From Thalassotalea sp. (GTDB taxonomy: Bacteria; Pseudomonadota; Gammaproteobacteria; Enterobacterales; Alteromonadaceae), in contig JAQWHD010000050.1 of the NCBI GenBank assembly GCA_029237915.1, forward strand, positions 62,001 through 126,000: a stretch of 64,000 nt of DNA. The letters run 5' to 3'. A program made the position numbers and the translations under genes. This document shows, one piece after another, positions 18,807-28,172 of the stretch; position 1 is the first letter of the stretch; every line of letters starts with the position of its first letter. A model generated the notes under the pieces. That model searched no databases, was not told where the DNA came from, and saw nothing but the letters and a program-made list of their open reading frames with translations.

Positions 18807-19916
18807 TTAAAACGCTTGCCCCAATTGCAGGTAAAGGCCATTGTTTCCTGACTCACCTACGGCAAAATCTAACCTTAATAGTGTTTGGCTTTTTTGATCT
18901 AAGGTGTAGCGTGCGCCGACACCCGCCATTGGAAACAAATTATCCTCATTACTTACGTCATCAAAATCATCAAATAGTGAGGCAACACCGGTAAATGCTA
19001 CCATGCCCCACTTAGGGTTTAATCTATAGCGCCCTTCAATCTGCATTACAAAGGCATTTTCCGCGCTATTTTCACCCGGGGTATAACCGCGCAAGCGCCT
19101 GAGTGTAGCTTGTGATGTTTTTGGTGCATCGACAGTTGAAAGTAGGGATAAGTAAATGTACGCTAATACGAAGTCGTCAGTAATTGTCTGAAAGTAAGAG
19201 TATTGGGTATTGTACGACCAGTAATCAAAGTCACTGGCAAAGGCTTCATCAAACTTAGTTGCAGAGAATTCAAGGTAAGAGCCTGAGCTAGGATTCATTA
19301 CCAAATCGCGAGAGTCATAGGTAATGTTTAAGCCTAAGCCGCCACTGTAAACTTCGCCAATATCAAATTCAGACATAATGATCTCAGTTGGAGCATCAGC
19401 CGCTTGCGGGTCTAAATTTGTATACACATAACTGCCACCAATAAACCACAGCGAGTCGCCAATGCGCTGTTGATAACGACCATAGTAAAGCTCAAATGTT
19501 GTGGTTAATGACGCCGGGCCTTGGCCTAAATAATCGTCGTAGTCATTATTGGTTTCTGAAAGCATACCAACCATTAGCGCCCGTTTAGTGTTGTTATCCC
19601 AATAAGCGCGGTTATATAGCAAACCAACCGAAGAGTCGGTATCTGAATAGGTAGCAGAAGCACCAGCAATAGACACTGGCGATAATTCATCGTATTTTTT
19701 TATGTAATTAGCACTAATACCACCAGAAAAACCAAGCTTAGGGCTGTTACTTATTTTCGGAGCGATTAACCATTTACCGTCAGATAAGCTGGGCGTTGTA
19801 TCCTTTTCTGATGTGTTATTTTCTTCTGTAGTTGTAGTCGTATCTGTTGCCGCAAAGGCAGGGGCTAAGGCAACGAAAAGAGCAAATGATAAAGTAGAAA
19901 GTATTTTGCAGGTCAT
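18807..19916 (-). CDS. BamA/TamA (surface antigen D15)-like outer membrane beta-barrel protein
   Basis: Signal peptide; LGLNITYDSRDLVMNPSSGSYLEFSATKFDEAF; terminal aromatic LQLGQAF. Confidence 0.82.
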   Translation of the reverse strand: MTCKILSTLSFALFVALAPAFAATDTTTTTEENNTSEKDTTPSLSDGKWLIAPKISNSPKLGFSGGISANYIKKYDELSPVSIAGASATYSDTDSSVGLLYNRAYWDNNTKRALMVGMLSETNNDYDDYLGQGPASLTTTFELYYGRYQQRIGDSLWFIGGSYVYTNLDPQAADAPTEIIMSEFDIGEVYSGGLGLNITYDSRDLVMNPSSGSYLEFSATKFDEAFASDFDYWSYNTQYSYFQTITDDFVLAYIYLSLLSTVDAPKTSQATLRRLRGYTPGENSAENAFVMQIEGRYRLNPKWGMVAFTGVASLFDDFDDVSNEDNLFPMAGVGARYTLDQKSQTLLRLDFAVGESGNNGLYLQLGQAF

Positions 19917-19972
19917 AGAAATAACAACTCGTATTTATTGGATTAATTAAACAACTTTAAAATGCTAAAAAC

Positions 19973-20006
19973 AAAAAAACGATAGTCGCAAACTCGACTA
20001 TCGCTT
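19973..20006 (-). terminator. Terminator of the cytochrome b561/nrfA-like operon
   Basis: aaaaaaacgatagtcgcaaactcgactatcgctt; T-run on minus-strand reading. Confidence 0.8.
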
Positions 20007-20051
20007 GATTAAGTGTACATCATCTTTAAGTGCAAGATAATTTAATTGCAC

Positions 20052-20582
20052 TTATTTTAACTTGCCCCACATTCTTCGTAATGTATCGTCTTTCAATATG
20101 TAGTGATGAAAGAATGATGCACTAATATGCGCAGCTAATAATACATAGCAGGCTATTTCTAAGAATGAATGAAAATCAAGCGCCATAATGTAAAGGCCCA
20201 TATTACGCTCTTCAAAGCCAGGGATCGTAAATAAGTTAAACACTACAGTTTCACGCGCACGGGCAAGGTTAATAAGGAAACCTGAAATTGGCATAAGCAG
20301 TAATATTGCGTACAGGGCCATATGTGCCATATGGGCGATAAATTTTTCAAATTTTGTACCTAAACCTTCTGGCTTGCCAAACCAAGCCATTAATACGATC
20401 CGGCCAAAATATAAAAAGAATACTGTCATACCAAATGATTGGTGTAATTTCATCGCCTCGGATGAACCTGCATATGAGTCGTACATCATTAATGCTAATG
20501 CAGTTACAAACGCGAATGCCGATAGATGGTGTACTATACGGTTTGCTGAGCTAAATTCTTTTACTGGGATCCAAACTTTCAT
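20052..20582 (-). CDS. Cytochrome b561-type membrane cytochrome
   Basis: RIVHHLSAFAFVTALALMMYDSYAGSSEAMKLHQSFGMTVFFLYFGRIVLMAWF...MPISGFLINLA; multiple TM segments with histidines. Confidence 0.88.
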   Translation of the reverse strand: MKVWIPVKEFSSANRIVHHLSAFAFVTALALMMYDSYAGSSEAMKLHQSFGMTVFFLYFGRIVLMAWFGKPEGLGTKFEKFIAHMAHMALYAILLLMPISGFLINLARARETVVFNLFTIPGFEERNMGLYIMALDFHSFLEIACYVLLAAHISASFFHHYILKDDTLRRMWGKLK

Positions 20583-20703
20583 TGAATGTGCCTCTATAAA
20601 TCTTCATTTCCTGACAAAACGGTTACTATTGTTGTCAGATTAAGTAGGGTGACGATGCCACCCATGGTTTAATATTTTTAATTATTGAGTTGATTACTAT
20701 TAA

Positions 20704-22221
20704 TTAATAGTCAGCTCGTTTGGTTATTTCAGGAGGCATAGAGCCAACAATATGACCAGGATTAATCATTTCTGGTGCTGGCGGAATTGTCGCTTCGGTG
20801 GTGAGTTTTACTTCAATACCGTAATGCTCAGCAGATTCTTTCAGTAATACTTGGCCTTCTTTAGCTAGCTTAATTGCGTCTGCAAGAACGCGCCAAGCTT
20901 CTCTAGGGCTGTGAATCCCTGATGAGTTTTCTGCGCCAACAAAGTCCCATCGCATACTTGCACGGCGATGCATTTCAAGCGCTGGTTGAATTGCTTTTGA
21001 AATAGCAACTTCTTGTTCTTGGCTATCACTGATTTTTTCAAAATCTGGCTTTTTAGCTAAATCATCACGAACCTTTTTAATGTCTTCAATTAACACTAAG
21101 ATGGCTTTTTCAGCATCGTTTAACTCTTTTACAGTATAACGTTGTACATCACGTACCATGGCTCTAATTTGTTTCTCACTTTGGTCATCATGACAACTCT
21201 TACAAGCGGTAAGCTCATTGAGTGGCGACTCTAAGTTATGGTTGGTTAATTGCTTACCATCAACGGTCTTTTCTGGCATATGACAATCTACACAGGTAAC
21301 ACCATCGCGAGTGTGACGACCACTTGAGGTCATCTCTGTTTCTGGATGCTGCATTTTAAGCATTGGCGCTTTAGTGGTTTTATGAGTCCAATCTTGTTTA
21401 AAGCTGCCACTTGCACGAGCATTATCGTAATACTCTTCGATCATCTCGACTTTTAAAGGCTTGTCTTTTGGCCAATTAGACCAAGGGAAAGTTAGCTCTT
21501 TATTTTTACCTTTAAAGTAGTATTCAACGTGACATTGTTGACAGACATGATTACGCATATCTTCTTGGCTCGATTTAAGTCCGTGTTTTGCATCTGCTTC
21601 ATAACCACGACCAACCATGGCATTTATGTAAGCTGGGCGAGTAACACGTAAACTCATATCATCTGGTGCATGACAATCGGCACAGGTACTGCCCATTTCT
21701 GAGCCATGGATACCTTCACCATGCTCTTCTTTTAACTTAGCAACTGTATCCCAATAAGGTGTACGGTTAAATTCTTGCCAGCCCATTTCACGAACCAGCT
21801 CGGGTACCCAGCCACTATGACAATTCATACAAGCACCAGGTTGACCATTGAATTTGGCAAAGCCATGAGAATTTAAAAACTCTTTGTCGTTACGCTTAGT
21901 TTCGTATTGATCTATTTGGGTATAGTAATGACCACGCTCTTCATTGAAATCAACTGCAAAGGCATAGCCAGCCCAAAGTTCGGTAAGTTGCGGAAAACGA
22001 ATCAACTTACTGTAAGGTGTATTACCACCGTATTCGGTAGGTTTAGAGGTATCTTTCATCATCATGTACATTTCAACATGTTCAGGGTAGTCCTTACCCC
22101 AAGAGCGAATTGTAGGATCGGCATCGGAAAGTTTGCTTTTTTCGGTAGTCGCGATTGATGGTAAAGCTAAAGCACTTAGTAATGTGACAATAAGTATTGA
22201 TATCAACGTGGTAGATTTCAT
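20704..22221 (-). CDS. nrfA: Pentaheme cytochrome c552 / NrfA-like ammonia-forming nitrite reductase, CXXCH variant
   Basis: 505 aa, signal peptide, five CXXCH (CMNCH, CADCH, CQQCH, CVDCH, CKSCH); DWTHKTTKAPMLKMQHPETEMTSSGRHTRDGVTCVDCHMP NrfA signature. Confidence 0.85.
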   Translation of the reverse strand: MKSTTLISILIVTLLSALALPSIATTEKSKLSDADPTIRSWGKDYPEHVEMYMMMKDTSKPTEYGGNTPYSKLIRFPQLTELWAGYAFAVDFNEERGHYYTQIDQYETKRNDKEFLNSHGFAKFNGQPGACMNCHSGWVPELVREMGWQEFNRTPYWDTVAKLKEEHGEGIHGSEMGSTCADCHAPDDMSLRVTRPAYINAMVGRGYEADAKHGLKSSQEDMRNHVCQQCHVEYYFKGKNKELTFPWSNWPKDKPLKVEMIEEYYDNARASGSFKQDWTHKTTKAPMLKMQHPETEMTSSGRHTRDGVTCVDCHMPEKTVDGKQLTNHNLESPLNELTACKSCHDDQSEKQIRAMVRDVQRYTVKELNDAEKAILVLIEDIKKVRDDLAKKPDFEKISDSQEQEVAISKAIQPALEMHRRASMRWDFVGAENSSGIHSPREAWRVLADAIKLAKEGQVLLKESAEHYGIEVKLTTEATIPPAPEMINPGHIVGSMPPEITKRADY

Positions 22222-22371
22222 GTAAAACCCGTACTATTTTTAATGTTGTATTAAGTTTATACGCAGAGTTAAAAATGAACAAGTTACAGTTTGTAATCGG
22301 TTAACTATAGGAATTATAAGGATATTGTTTGTGTGTTAAATTGTAATTAGAGCTATTCATTGTCTTGATTA

Positions 22372-22385
22372 TTGATATAAATCAA
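22372..22385. promoter_or_regulatory. FNR-type binding site upstream of the nrfA-like gene
   Basis: TTGATATAAATCAA, exact match to TTGATNNNNATCAA; centre ~157 bp upstream of the start codon. Confidence 0.7.
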
Positions 22386-22635
22386 GGCGAGTAATGTAAG
22401 TTTAGCTATTATTTTTTGCCCATTTTGTTATGAGGTTTAAGTGGATTGATAATGGCTATTTAACCCGAAAAAATAAACAAAAAATTAATCGACTTACCAT
22501 CACTTACTTTCACCATAGATGAGCTTTCTGCTATACTTCAGCTCTTTGATTTCCCTCATTATCTTAGAAGCGTTTTTACGTTTTAAAAGATCATTATTAT
22601 TTTAGATGGCATTGATTATTTGCCAGAGGCTTTGT

Positions 22636-23820
22636 ATGTCATTTTCAACACTTGGGTTATCAACACCTATTTTAGATGCGATAGCTGAACTCGGTTATAG
22701 CAAACCAACCGATATCCAGAAAAATGCGATACCAGCTATCTTATCTGGTAAAGATGTTGTTGCTGCAGCGCAAACCGGTACCGGTAAAACTGCAAGTTTT
22801 GTCCTACCTATACTGGAACAGTTTAACCAAGATAGAACACTGCGTGGCAAACGCATCCGCGCCCTTATTCTTACGCCTACGCGTGAGCTTGCCGTTCAAG
22901 TTGAAGCGAGTATTGTGCAATACAGTAAAAACTTAGATATAAGCTCTATGGCGATGTATGGCGGCACAGATATAGACGAGCAAAAGCAGCGTTTAATTTG
23001 GGGCGTAGATATAATTGTCGCTACTCCTGGTCGTTTATTAGATATGGCGCATCAACGGGCATTACATTTTGACGAACTTGAAGTACTTGTTCTCGATGAA
23101 GCCGATAGAATGCTTGATATGGGCTTTATTGAAGACATTAATAAAATCATTGAACGTTTACCACCGCATCGTCAAAATTTATTATTTTCAGCCACTATTT
23201 CTGATGAAGTGCGCAATCTTGCTCGCCGCACGATAAATAGACCGGTCGAAATAACCATAGGTAAAAATAGCGCATCAAAACCTAAAATTGAGCAGTGGTT
23301 AGTCACTGTCGATAAAGATAGAAAGTCAGCGTTACTAAGTCATTTAATTGTTGAGCAAGAATGGCAGCAGGCGCTAATATTTATTGAAACCAAACATGGC
23401 GCAGCAAAATTAGTAAGCCAATTAGAAAAACGCGGTATTGCTGCGGAGTCTTTACATGGCGGCCGAACCCAGCAGGTACGCGAGCAAATATTAAGCGAGT
23501 TTAAATCAGGTAAAATCAAATTCTTAGTTTCTACTGGTATTGCTGCTCGTGGTATTGATATTGGTGAGTTAACTCGAGTGGTTAATTACGATTTACCTGA
23601 TCAAGTAGATGATTATATTCACCGTATCGGACGTACTGGCCGTGCTGGCGCTGAAGGTGAAGCGGTTTCGTTTGTTGCCAAAGATAACTTTAGAAACCTT
23701 TGTGCAATCGAAAGTCGTTTAGGGCATGTCATTGAGCGTAAAGAGTTTGCCGATTTTCCGGTAAGAAAAACAGTTCCGGTTTCTATTTTAAACTACGTAC
23801 CTAAAAACAAACGTACCTAA
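22636..23820 (+). CDS. rhlE: DEAD-box ATP-dependent RNA helicase, RhlE-like
   Basis: MSFSTLGLSTPILDAIAELGYSKPTDIQKNAIPAILSGKDVVAAAQTGTGKTASFVLPIL; DEAD, SAT, HRIGRTGRAG; start moved to 22636. Confidence 0.9.
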   Translation: MSFSTLGLSTPILDAIAELGYSKPTDIQKNAIPAILSGKDVVAAAQTGTGKTASFVLPILEQFNQDRTLRGKRIRALILTPTRELAVQVEASIVQYSKNLDISSMAMYGGTDIDEQKQRLIWGVDIIVATPGRLLDMAHQRALHFDELEVLVLDEADRMLDMGFIEDINKIIERLPPHRQNLLFSATISDEVRNLARRTINRPVEITIGKNSASKPKIEQWLVTVDKDRKSALLSHLIVEQEWQQALIFIETKHGAAKLVSQLEKRGIAAESLHGGRTQQVREQILSEFKSGKIKFLVSTGIAARGIDIGELTRVVNYDLPDQVDDYIHRIGRTGRAGAEGEAVSFVAKDNFRNLCAIESRLGHVIERKEFADFPVRKTVPVSILNYVPKNKRT

Positions 23821-23865
23821 AAACAAACGCAGCTAAGAATAAATCTAGGAAGCTAATTAATATCA

Positions 23866-23904
23866 ATCAGCCTAATAATTAAACTTCGTGTTTATTAGGC
23901 TGAT
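23866..23904. terminator. Bidirectional terminator between rhlE and MAPEG gene
   Basis: atcagcctaataattaaacttcgtgtttattaggctgat. Confidence 0.8.
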
Positions 23905-23923
23905 GTATAATTAGGTTTTACCG

Positions 23924-24313
23924 TTAAACGGCCAGCACAAACATCGCAATACAACACGTTAGGGCGGCGCCCCAAGACATAGATCGTAATGTCGCTTTAT
24001 CACTAATATACAAGTAAATGTAAAGTAGGCGAAAACCGACAAAGCTTATTGCTAAAATATCTAAAGTTACTTGTTCAACACCCGTTTGATGCGCAATGAT
24101 CACTGCAGCAATAAATAGCGGTAGAGATTCTAAGGTATTCTTCTCTGCCCATAAGGCACGTTGGCCATTACCTGTTAGCTTAGCTAGGTAGTTACGGGGG
24201 GCGTTATTATCGTAGTTTTTGGGATCCGAGTCGCTAGATAAAAATTTGGCAAAACCGATTGCCACTAAAGGCAATAAACAGCCGGCTAATACACACCAAT
24301 AGGCTATAGTCAT
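23924..24313 (-). CDS. MAPEG family membrane protein
   Basis: ARLTGNGQRALWAEKNTLESLPLFIAAVIIAHQTG-type MAPEG motif (here AKLTGNGQRALWAEKNTLESLPLFIAAVIIAHQTG). Confidence 0.88.
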   Translation of the reverse strand: MTIAYWCVLAGCLLPLVAIGFAKFLSSDSDPKNYDNNAPRNYLAKLTGNGQRALWAEKNTLESLPLFIAAVIIAHQTGVEQVTLDILAISFVGFRLLYIYLYISDKATLRSMSWGAALTCCIAMFVLAV

Positions 24314-24482
24314 ATTTTTCCTTAGGATAAATTTTGTTACGTTTTTTAATAGTCTTTCTTACACAAGTTTTAAGTAAATGATTTACACTTCAATAAGTAA
24401 TAATCTATTTGCTATCAGTTTAAATTATCAGGTTTGTAACTGAATAAAAATTTTATTTTCACTAAATTTTATCGAGATCTTC

Positions 24483-26324
24483 ATGTTTAAACGTTTCGAG
24501 TCTTGGGTAAGTGCCTTTCCTGAGCAAAAATCTGGCCAAGAGCATCAGCCCGCCCCTAAGGGGATTTATGCTTTTTGTCGTCACTATACCCGTGGCTTTG
24601 AAATTCCAATAATTTTGATGTCATTAACCACCGCCTGTTTGGCTATTATAGAAGTATCACTGTTTGGCTTTATGGGCAACTTAGTCGACTTACTTGTTAG
24701 TAGCGACCCCGAAACATTCTTTGCTGAGCAGGGCGGACATTTACTGCAAATGGCCTTTCTGGTGTTAGTGGTTATTCCTGCTTTAGTTTTATTGCACGCA
24801 TTGGTTTTGTATCAAGGCATATTGGGTAACTATCCAATGGCTATTCGCTGGATTGCTCACCGTTATTTATTAAAGCAAAGTGTGTCTTTCTATCAAAATG
24901 ATTTTGCTGGTCGTATTGCCACCAAAGTAATGCAGACATCACTGGCTGTGCGTGAAACTGTGACTAAATTACTTGATGTATTAGTTTATATTGGTGTGTA
25001 TTTCACCTCAATGATAGTGATGATGGCAAACGCAGACTTTCGCTTGTTGTTGCCTATGCTGATTTGGCTAGTGGCATATATCGCATTACAGTTAACCTTT
25101 ATTCCGAGACTAAAAAGGATCTCAACCGAGCAAGCTGACGCGCGTTCAACTATGACGGGGCGTATTGTTGACAGCTACACCAACATTGCCACGGTAAAAT
25201 TATTTGCCCATACCGATAAAGAAGCTGAATACGCAAAAGATAGTATGGATACTTTTTTACAAACGGTTTATAAACAAATGCGCTTGGTTACTGGCATTAA
25301 TGTTAGCGTGCAAGTTATAAACTATGTATTGATATTTACCATCAGCGCCATTTCAATTTGGTTGTGGACTAGCTCTGCCATTACCGTTGGCGCTATTGCG
25401 ATAGCCATCACTTTAGTACTGCGTTTAAGTAGTATGTCGCAATGGGTTATGTGGGAGGTAAGTTCATTATTTGAAAACATAGGTACAGTGGCCGATGGCA
25501 TGAATACCTTATCTAAGCCAATTGAAATTACCGATGATAAAGGTGCGCCTAAGTTAGTTGTAGAGCAAGGTAGTATAGATTTTAATAACGTTAGTTTTCA
25601 TTATGGTGAAGACATCGGCGTAATTGATAAACTGGATTTAAATATTAAAGCCGGTGAAAAAATCGGTTTAGTTGGCCGCTCTGGTGCGGGTAAGTCAACA
25701 TTAGTTAATTTGCTAATGCGTTTCTATGATGTTGAGCAGGGCGCGGTAGAAATAGACAAGCAAGATATTAGTAAAGTGCAGCAAGATTCACTACGTGAGC
25801 ACATAGGTATGGTGACACAAGATACTTCATTACTGCATCGCTCGGTTCGAGAAAATATTTTATACGGCAACCCAAGTGCTAGTGAAGAACAATTATTAAA
25901 AGCGATTAATGATGCTGAGGCGTCAGTGTTTATTGATAATTTAACCGACCCGCATGGCAATAAAGGCTTAGATGCACAAGTAGGTGAGCGTGGGGTCAAA
26001 CTTTCCGGTGGCCAACGCCAACGTATTGCAATTGCGCGAGTATTACTTAAAAATGCACCTATTTTATTGCTTGATGAAGCAACGTCAGCACTCGATTCTG
26101 AAGTAGAGGCGGCAATACAAGAAAGTTTGTACACTCTAATGCAAGGTAAAACTGTGATTGCTATTGCTCACCGTTTATCCACGATTGCGGCAATGGATAG
26201 ATTAATTGTGTTAGATGAGGGGAAAATTGTAGAGCAGGGGAGCCATCAAGAATTAATTAAAGCCGATGGTATTTACGCTCACCTGTGGGCACATCAAACC
26301 GGTGGTTTCTTAGGTGTTGATTAG
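24483..26324 (+). CDS. ABC exporter, fused permease/ATP-binding protein
   Basis: 613 aa; Walker A GRSGAGKST, signature LSGGQRQRIAIARVLL, LLLDEATSALD. Confidence 0.95.
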   Translation: MFKRFESWVSAFPEQKSGQEHQPAPKGIYAFCRHYTRGFEIPIILMSLTTACLAIIEVSLFGFMGNLVDLLVSSDPETFFAEQGGHLLQMAFLVLVVIPALVLLHALVLYQGILGNYPMAIRWIAHRYLLKQSVSFYQNDFAGRIATKVMQTSLAVRETVTKLLDVLVYIGVYFTSMIVMMANADFRLLLPMLIWLVAYIALQLTFIPRLKRISTEQADARSTMTGRIVDSYTNIATVKLFAHTDKEAEYAKDSMDTFLQTVYKQMRLVTGINVSVQVINYVLIFTISAISIWLWTSSAITVGAIAIAITLVLRLSSMSQWVMWEVSSLFENIGTVADGMNTLSKPIEITDDKGAPKLVVEQGSIDFNNVSFHYGEDIGVIDKLDLNIKAGEKIGLVGRSGAGKSTLVNLLMRFYDVEQGAVEIDKQDISKVQQDSLREHIGMVTQDTSLLHRSVRENILYGNPSASEEQLLKAINDAEASVFIDNLTDPHGNKGLDAQVGERGVKLSGGQRQRIAIARVLLKNAPILLLDEATSALDSEVEAAIQESLYTLMQGKTVIAIAHRLSTIAAMDRLIVLDEGKIVEQGSHQELIKADGIYAHLWAHQTGGFLGVD

Positions 26325-26373
26325 CCTCTGTAGTAAAATAATAAAAATAGCATAAAAATTAGTATAAAAATAA

Positions 26374-27309
26374 ATGATGGATACCCAAAAAATGACAGAA
26401 ATTAATTCATACGGTATTGGCCGTGTAAATGAAAAGTGGAATGACGCGGATAAAGCGCAGTGGTTAGTACAGCAAAATGTTAAACGCTCATACCAACAGC
26501 AGGTCGTGAGTAAAATTAGAGCGTTAGAAAGTGATTTTGATGTCGAGCAATATGGTGAGTTAAATTATACCCCAAACAACTACCCATTATTTGCTATTAA
26601 AACTAAAAACTGGGACAGCGCAAAACCTACTATTTTAATTACTGGCGGTGTACACGGTTATGAAACTAGCGGTGTGCAAGGTGCTATTCGTTTCGTTGAA
26701 ACTAAAGCTAAGTATTACAGTGAACACTTCAATATCGTAGTTACACCGTGCATTAGTCCGTGGGGTTATGAAACAATTAACCGCTGGAATCCAAAGGCGA
26801 TTGATCCAAACCGCTCGTTTGTCGATAACTCTCCAGCACCTGAATCAGCGCAAGTAATGGCGTTTGTAGCAAGTCTCAATACTGAGTTACTCGCGCATAT
26901 TGATTTACATGAAACTACCGATAGTGATAACAGTGAGTTTAGACCTGCACTTGCCGCCCGTGATGCTATCGTGCAAAAGAATTGGAATATTCCTGATGGT
27001 TTCTATTTAGTCGGCGATACATTAAATCCCTGTGACGACTTTCAAACGGCAATTAATAAAAGTGTCGAGAAAATCACTCATATTGCTCCGGCAGATGCCG
27101 ATGGCAAATTAATTGGCGTAGAACTATCGCAATTCGGCGTTATAAACTATCCAACCAAAGAGCTTGGCCTTTGTGCTGGCTTTAGTGATGCAAAATATAA
27201 TACCACCACAGAAGTTTATCCAGACAGCCCATTAGTTGATGATGAAAACTGTATTGTTGCGCAAGTCGCAGCTATTACTGGTGGTTTAGATTACTTATTA
27301 GCACAATAA
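26374..27309 (+). CDS. M14 family metallocarboxypeptidase-like protein
   Basis: GGVHGYETSG (HxxE), DPNRSF, HIDLHETTDSD zinc-site motifs. Confidence 0.85.
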   Translation: MMDTQKMTEINSYGIGRVNEKWNDADKAQWLVQQNVKRSYQQQVVSKIRALESDFDVEQYGELNYTPNNYPLFAIKTKNWDSAKPTILITGGVHGYETSGVQGAIRFVETKAKYYSEHFNIVVTPCISPWGYETINRWNPKAIDPNRSFVDNSPAPESAQVMAFVASLNTELLAHIDLHETTDSDNSEFRPALAARDAIVQKNWNIPDGFYLVGDTLNPCDDFQTAINKSVEKITHIAPADADGKLIGVELSQFGVINYPTKELGLCAGFSDAKYNTTTEVYPDSPLVDDENCIVAQVAAITGGLDYLLAQ

Positions 27310-27396
27310 AAATTATTAGTAGACTTGATATATTAGGGTTTTTTTAAAAAGTAAATCGTGTAAACTCGTAACACGATTTAAAGTAGGAAATTATTC

Positions 27397-27963
27397 ATGC
27401 CAAAAGCAAGTGATATAAAGAAAAATGCAGCGATAGAGCACAACGGTAAAGTGTATATTGTTCGCGACATTACCCGTTCAGTTCCACAAGGCCGTGCCGG
27501 CGGAAGTTTATACCGTATGCGTCTATACGATGTAGTAACTAATGCAAAAGCCGATGAAACGTTTAAAGCAGATGATATGCTTAACTTTGCTGACCTTACT
27601 CGTAACCAAGTAATGTTTTCATACGTTGATGGTGACGAATATGTATTTATGGATAACGAAGATTACACGCCATTCCATTTAAACAAAGAAAGCATTGCTG
27701 ATGAAATTCCATTCATCAACGAAGAAACTGAAGGTTTAGTGCTTATTTCTGTTGATGGTACTCCGGTTGGTATTGGTTTACCTGCAACGGTTGATTTAGT
27801 TATCGTTGAAACTGCACCTTCAATGAAAGGCGCATCAGCTAGTGCTCGTACAAAACCTGCAGTGTTAACAACAGGCTTAACTGTACAAGTTCCTGAGCAT
27901 ATTGCTGAAGGTGAAAAAATTAAAATTAATACTGAAGAGCAGAAGTTTATCTCTCGCGCATAG
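27397..27963 (+). CDS. yeiP: Elongation factor P-like protein (YeiP/EfpL)
   Basis: [25 protein letters not shown]...[14 protein letters not shown]...[17 protein letters not shown]...[20 protein letters not shown]. Confidence 0.93.
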   Translation: MPKASDIKKNAAIEHNGKVYIVRDITRSVPQGRAGGSLYRMRLYDVVTNAKADETFKADDMLNFADLTRNQVMFSYVDGDEYVFMDNEDYTPFHLNKESIADEIPFINEETEGLVLISVDGTPVGIGLPATVDLVIVETAPSMKGASASARTKPAVLTTGLTVQVPEHIAEGEKIKINTEEQKFISRA

Positions 27964-28012
27964 TATTTATTTAGCTGTAAAGGTTAAGCTTTTGTAGGTT
28001 TAACTTATTAAG

Positions 28013-28050
28013 AAAGGTTAAAGACTTAGGTTTTTAACCTTTTTTTTTAC
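28013..28050 (+). terminator. Terminator after yeiP/efpL
   Basis: aaaggttaaagacttaggtttttaaccttttttttt. Confidence 0.75.
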
Positions 28051-28172
28051 AAAAAATAACTAACTCATAGTCAAATCTTATTAGACTTAGTTACCGTTCT
28101 AATAGATACTTAGATTAAGCCTATAAGCTATTGAATCATTGATAAATCTTCAAAAAAGGAACATTTAACGAA

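Noticed and set aside
25724-26134. 136 aa minus ORF inside the ABC exporter
   Set aside because: Antisense shadow of the ATPase domain (Ser/Cys-rich), no start signal evidence.
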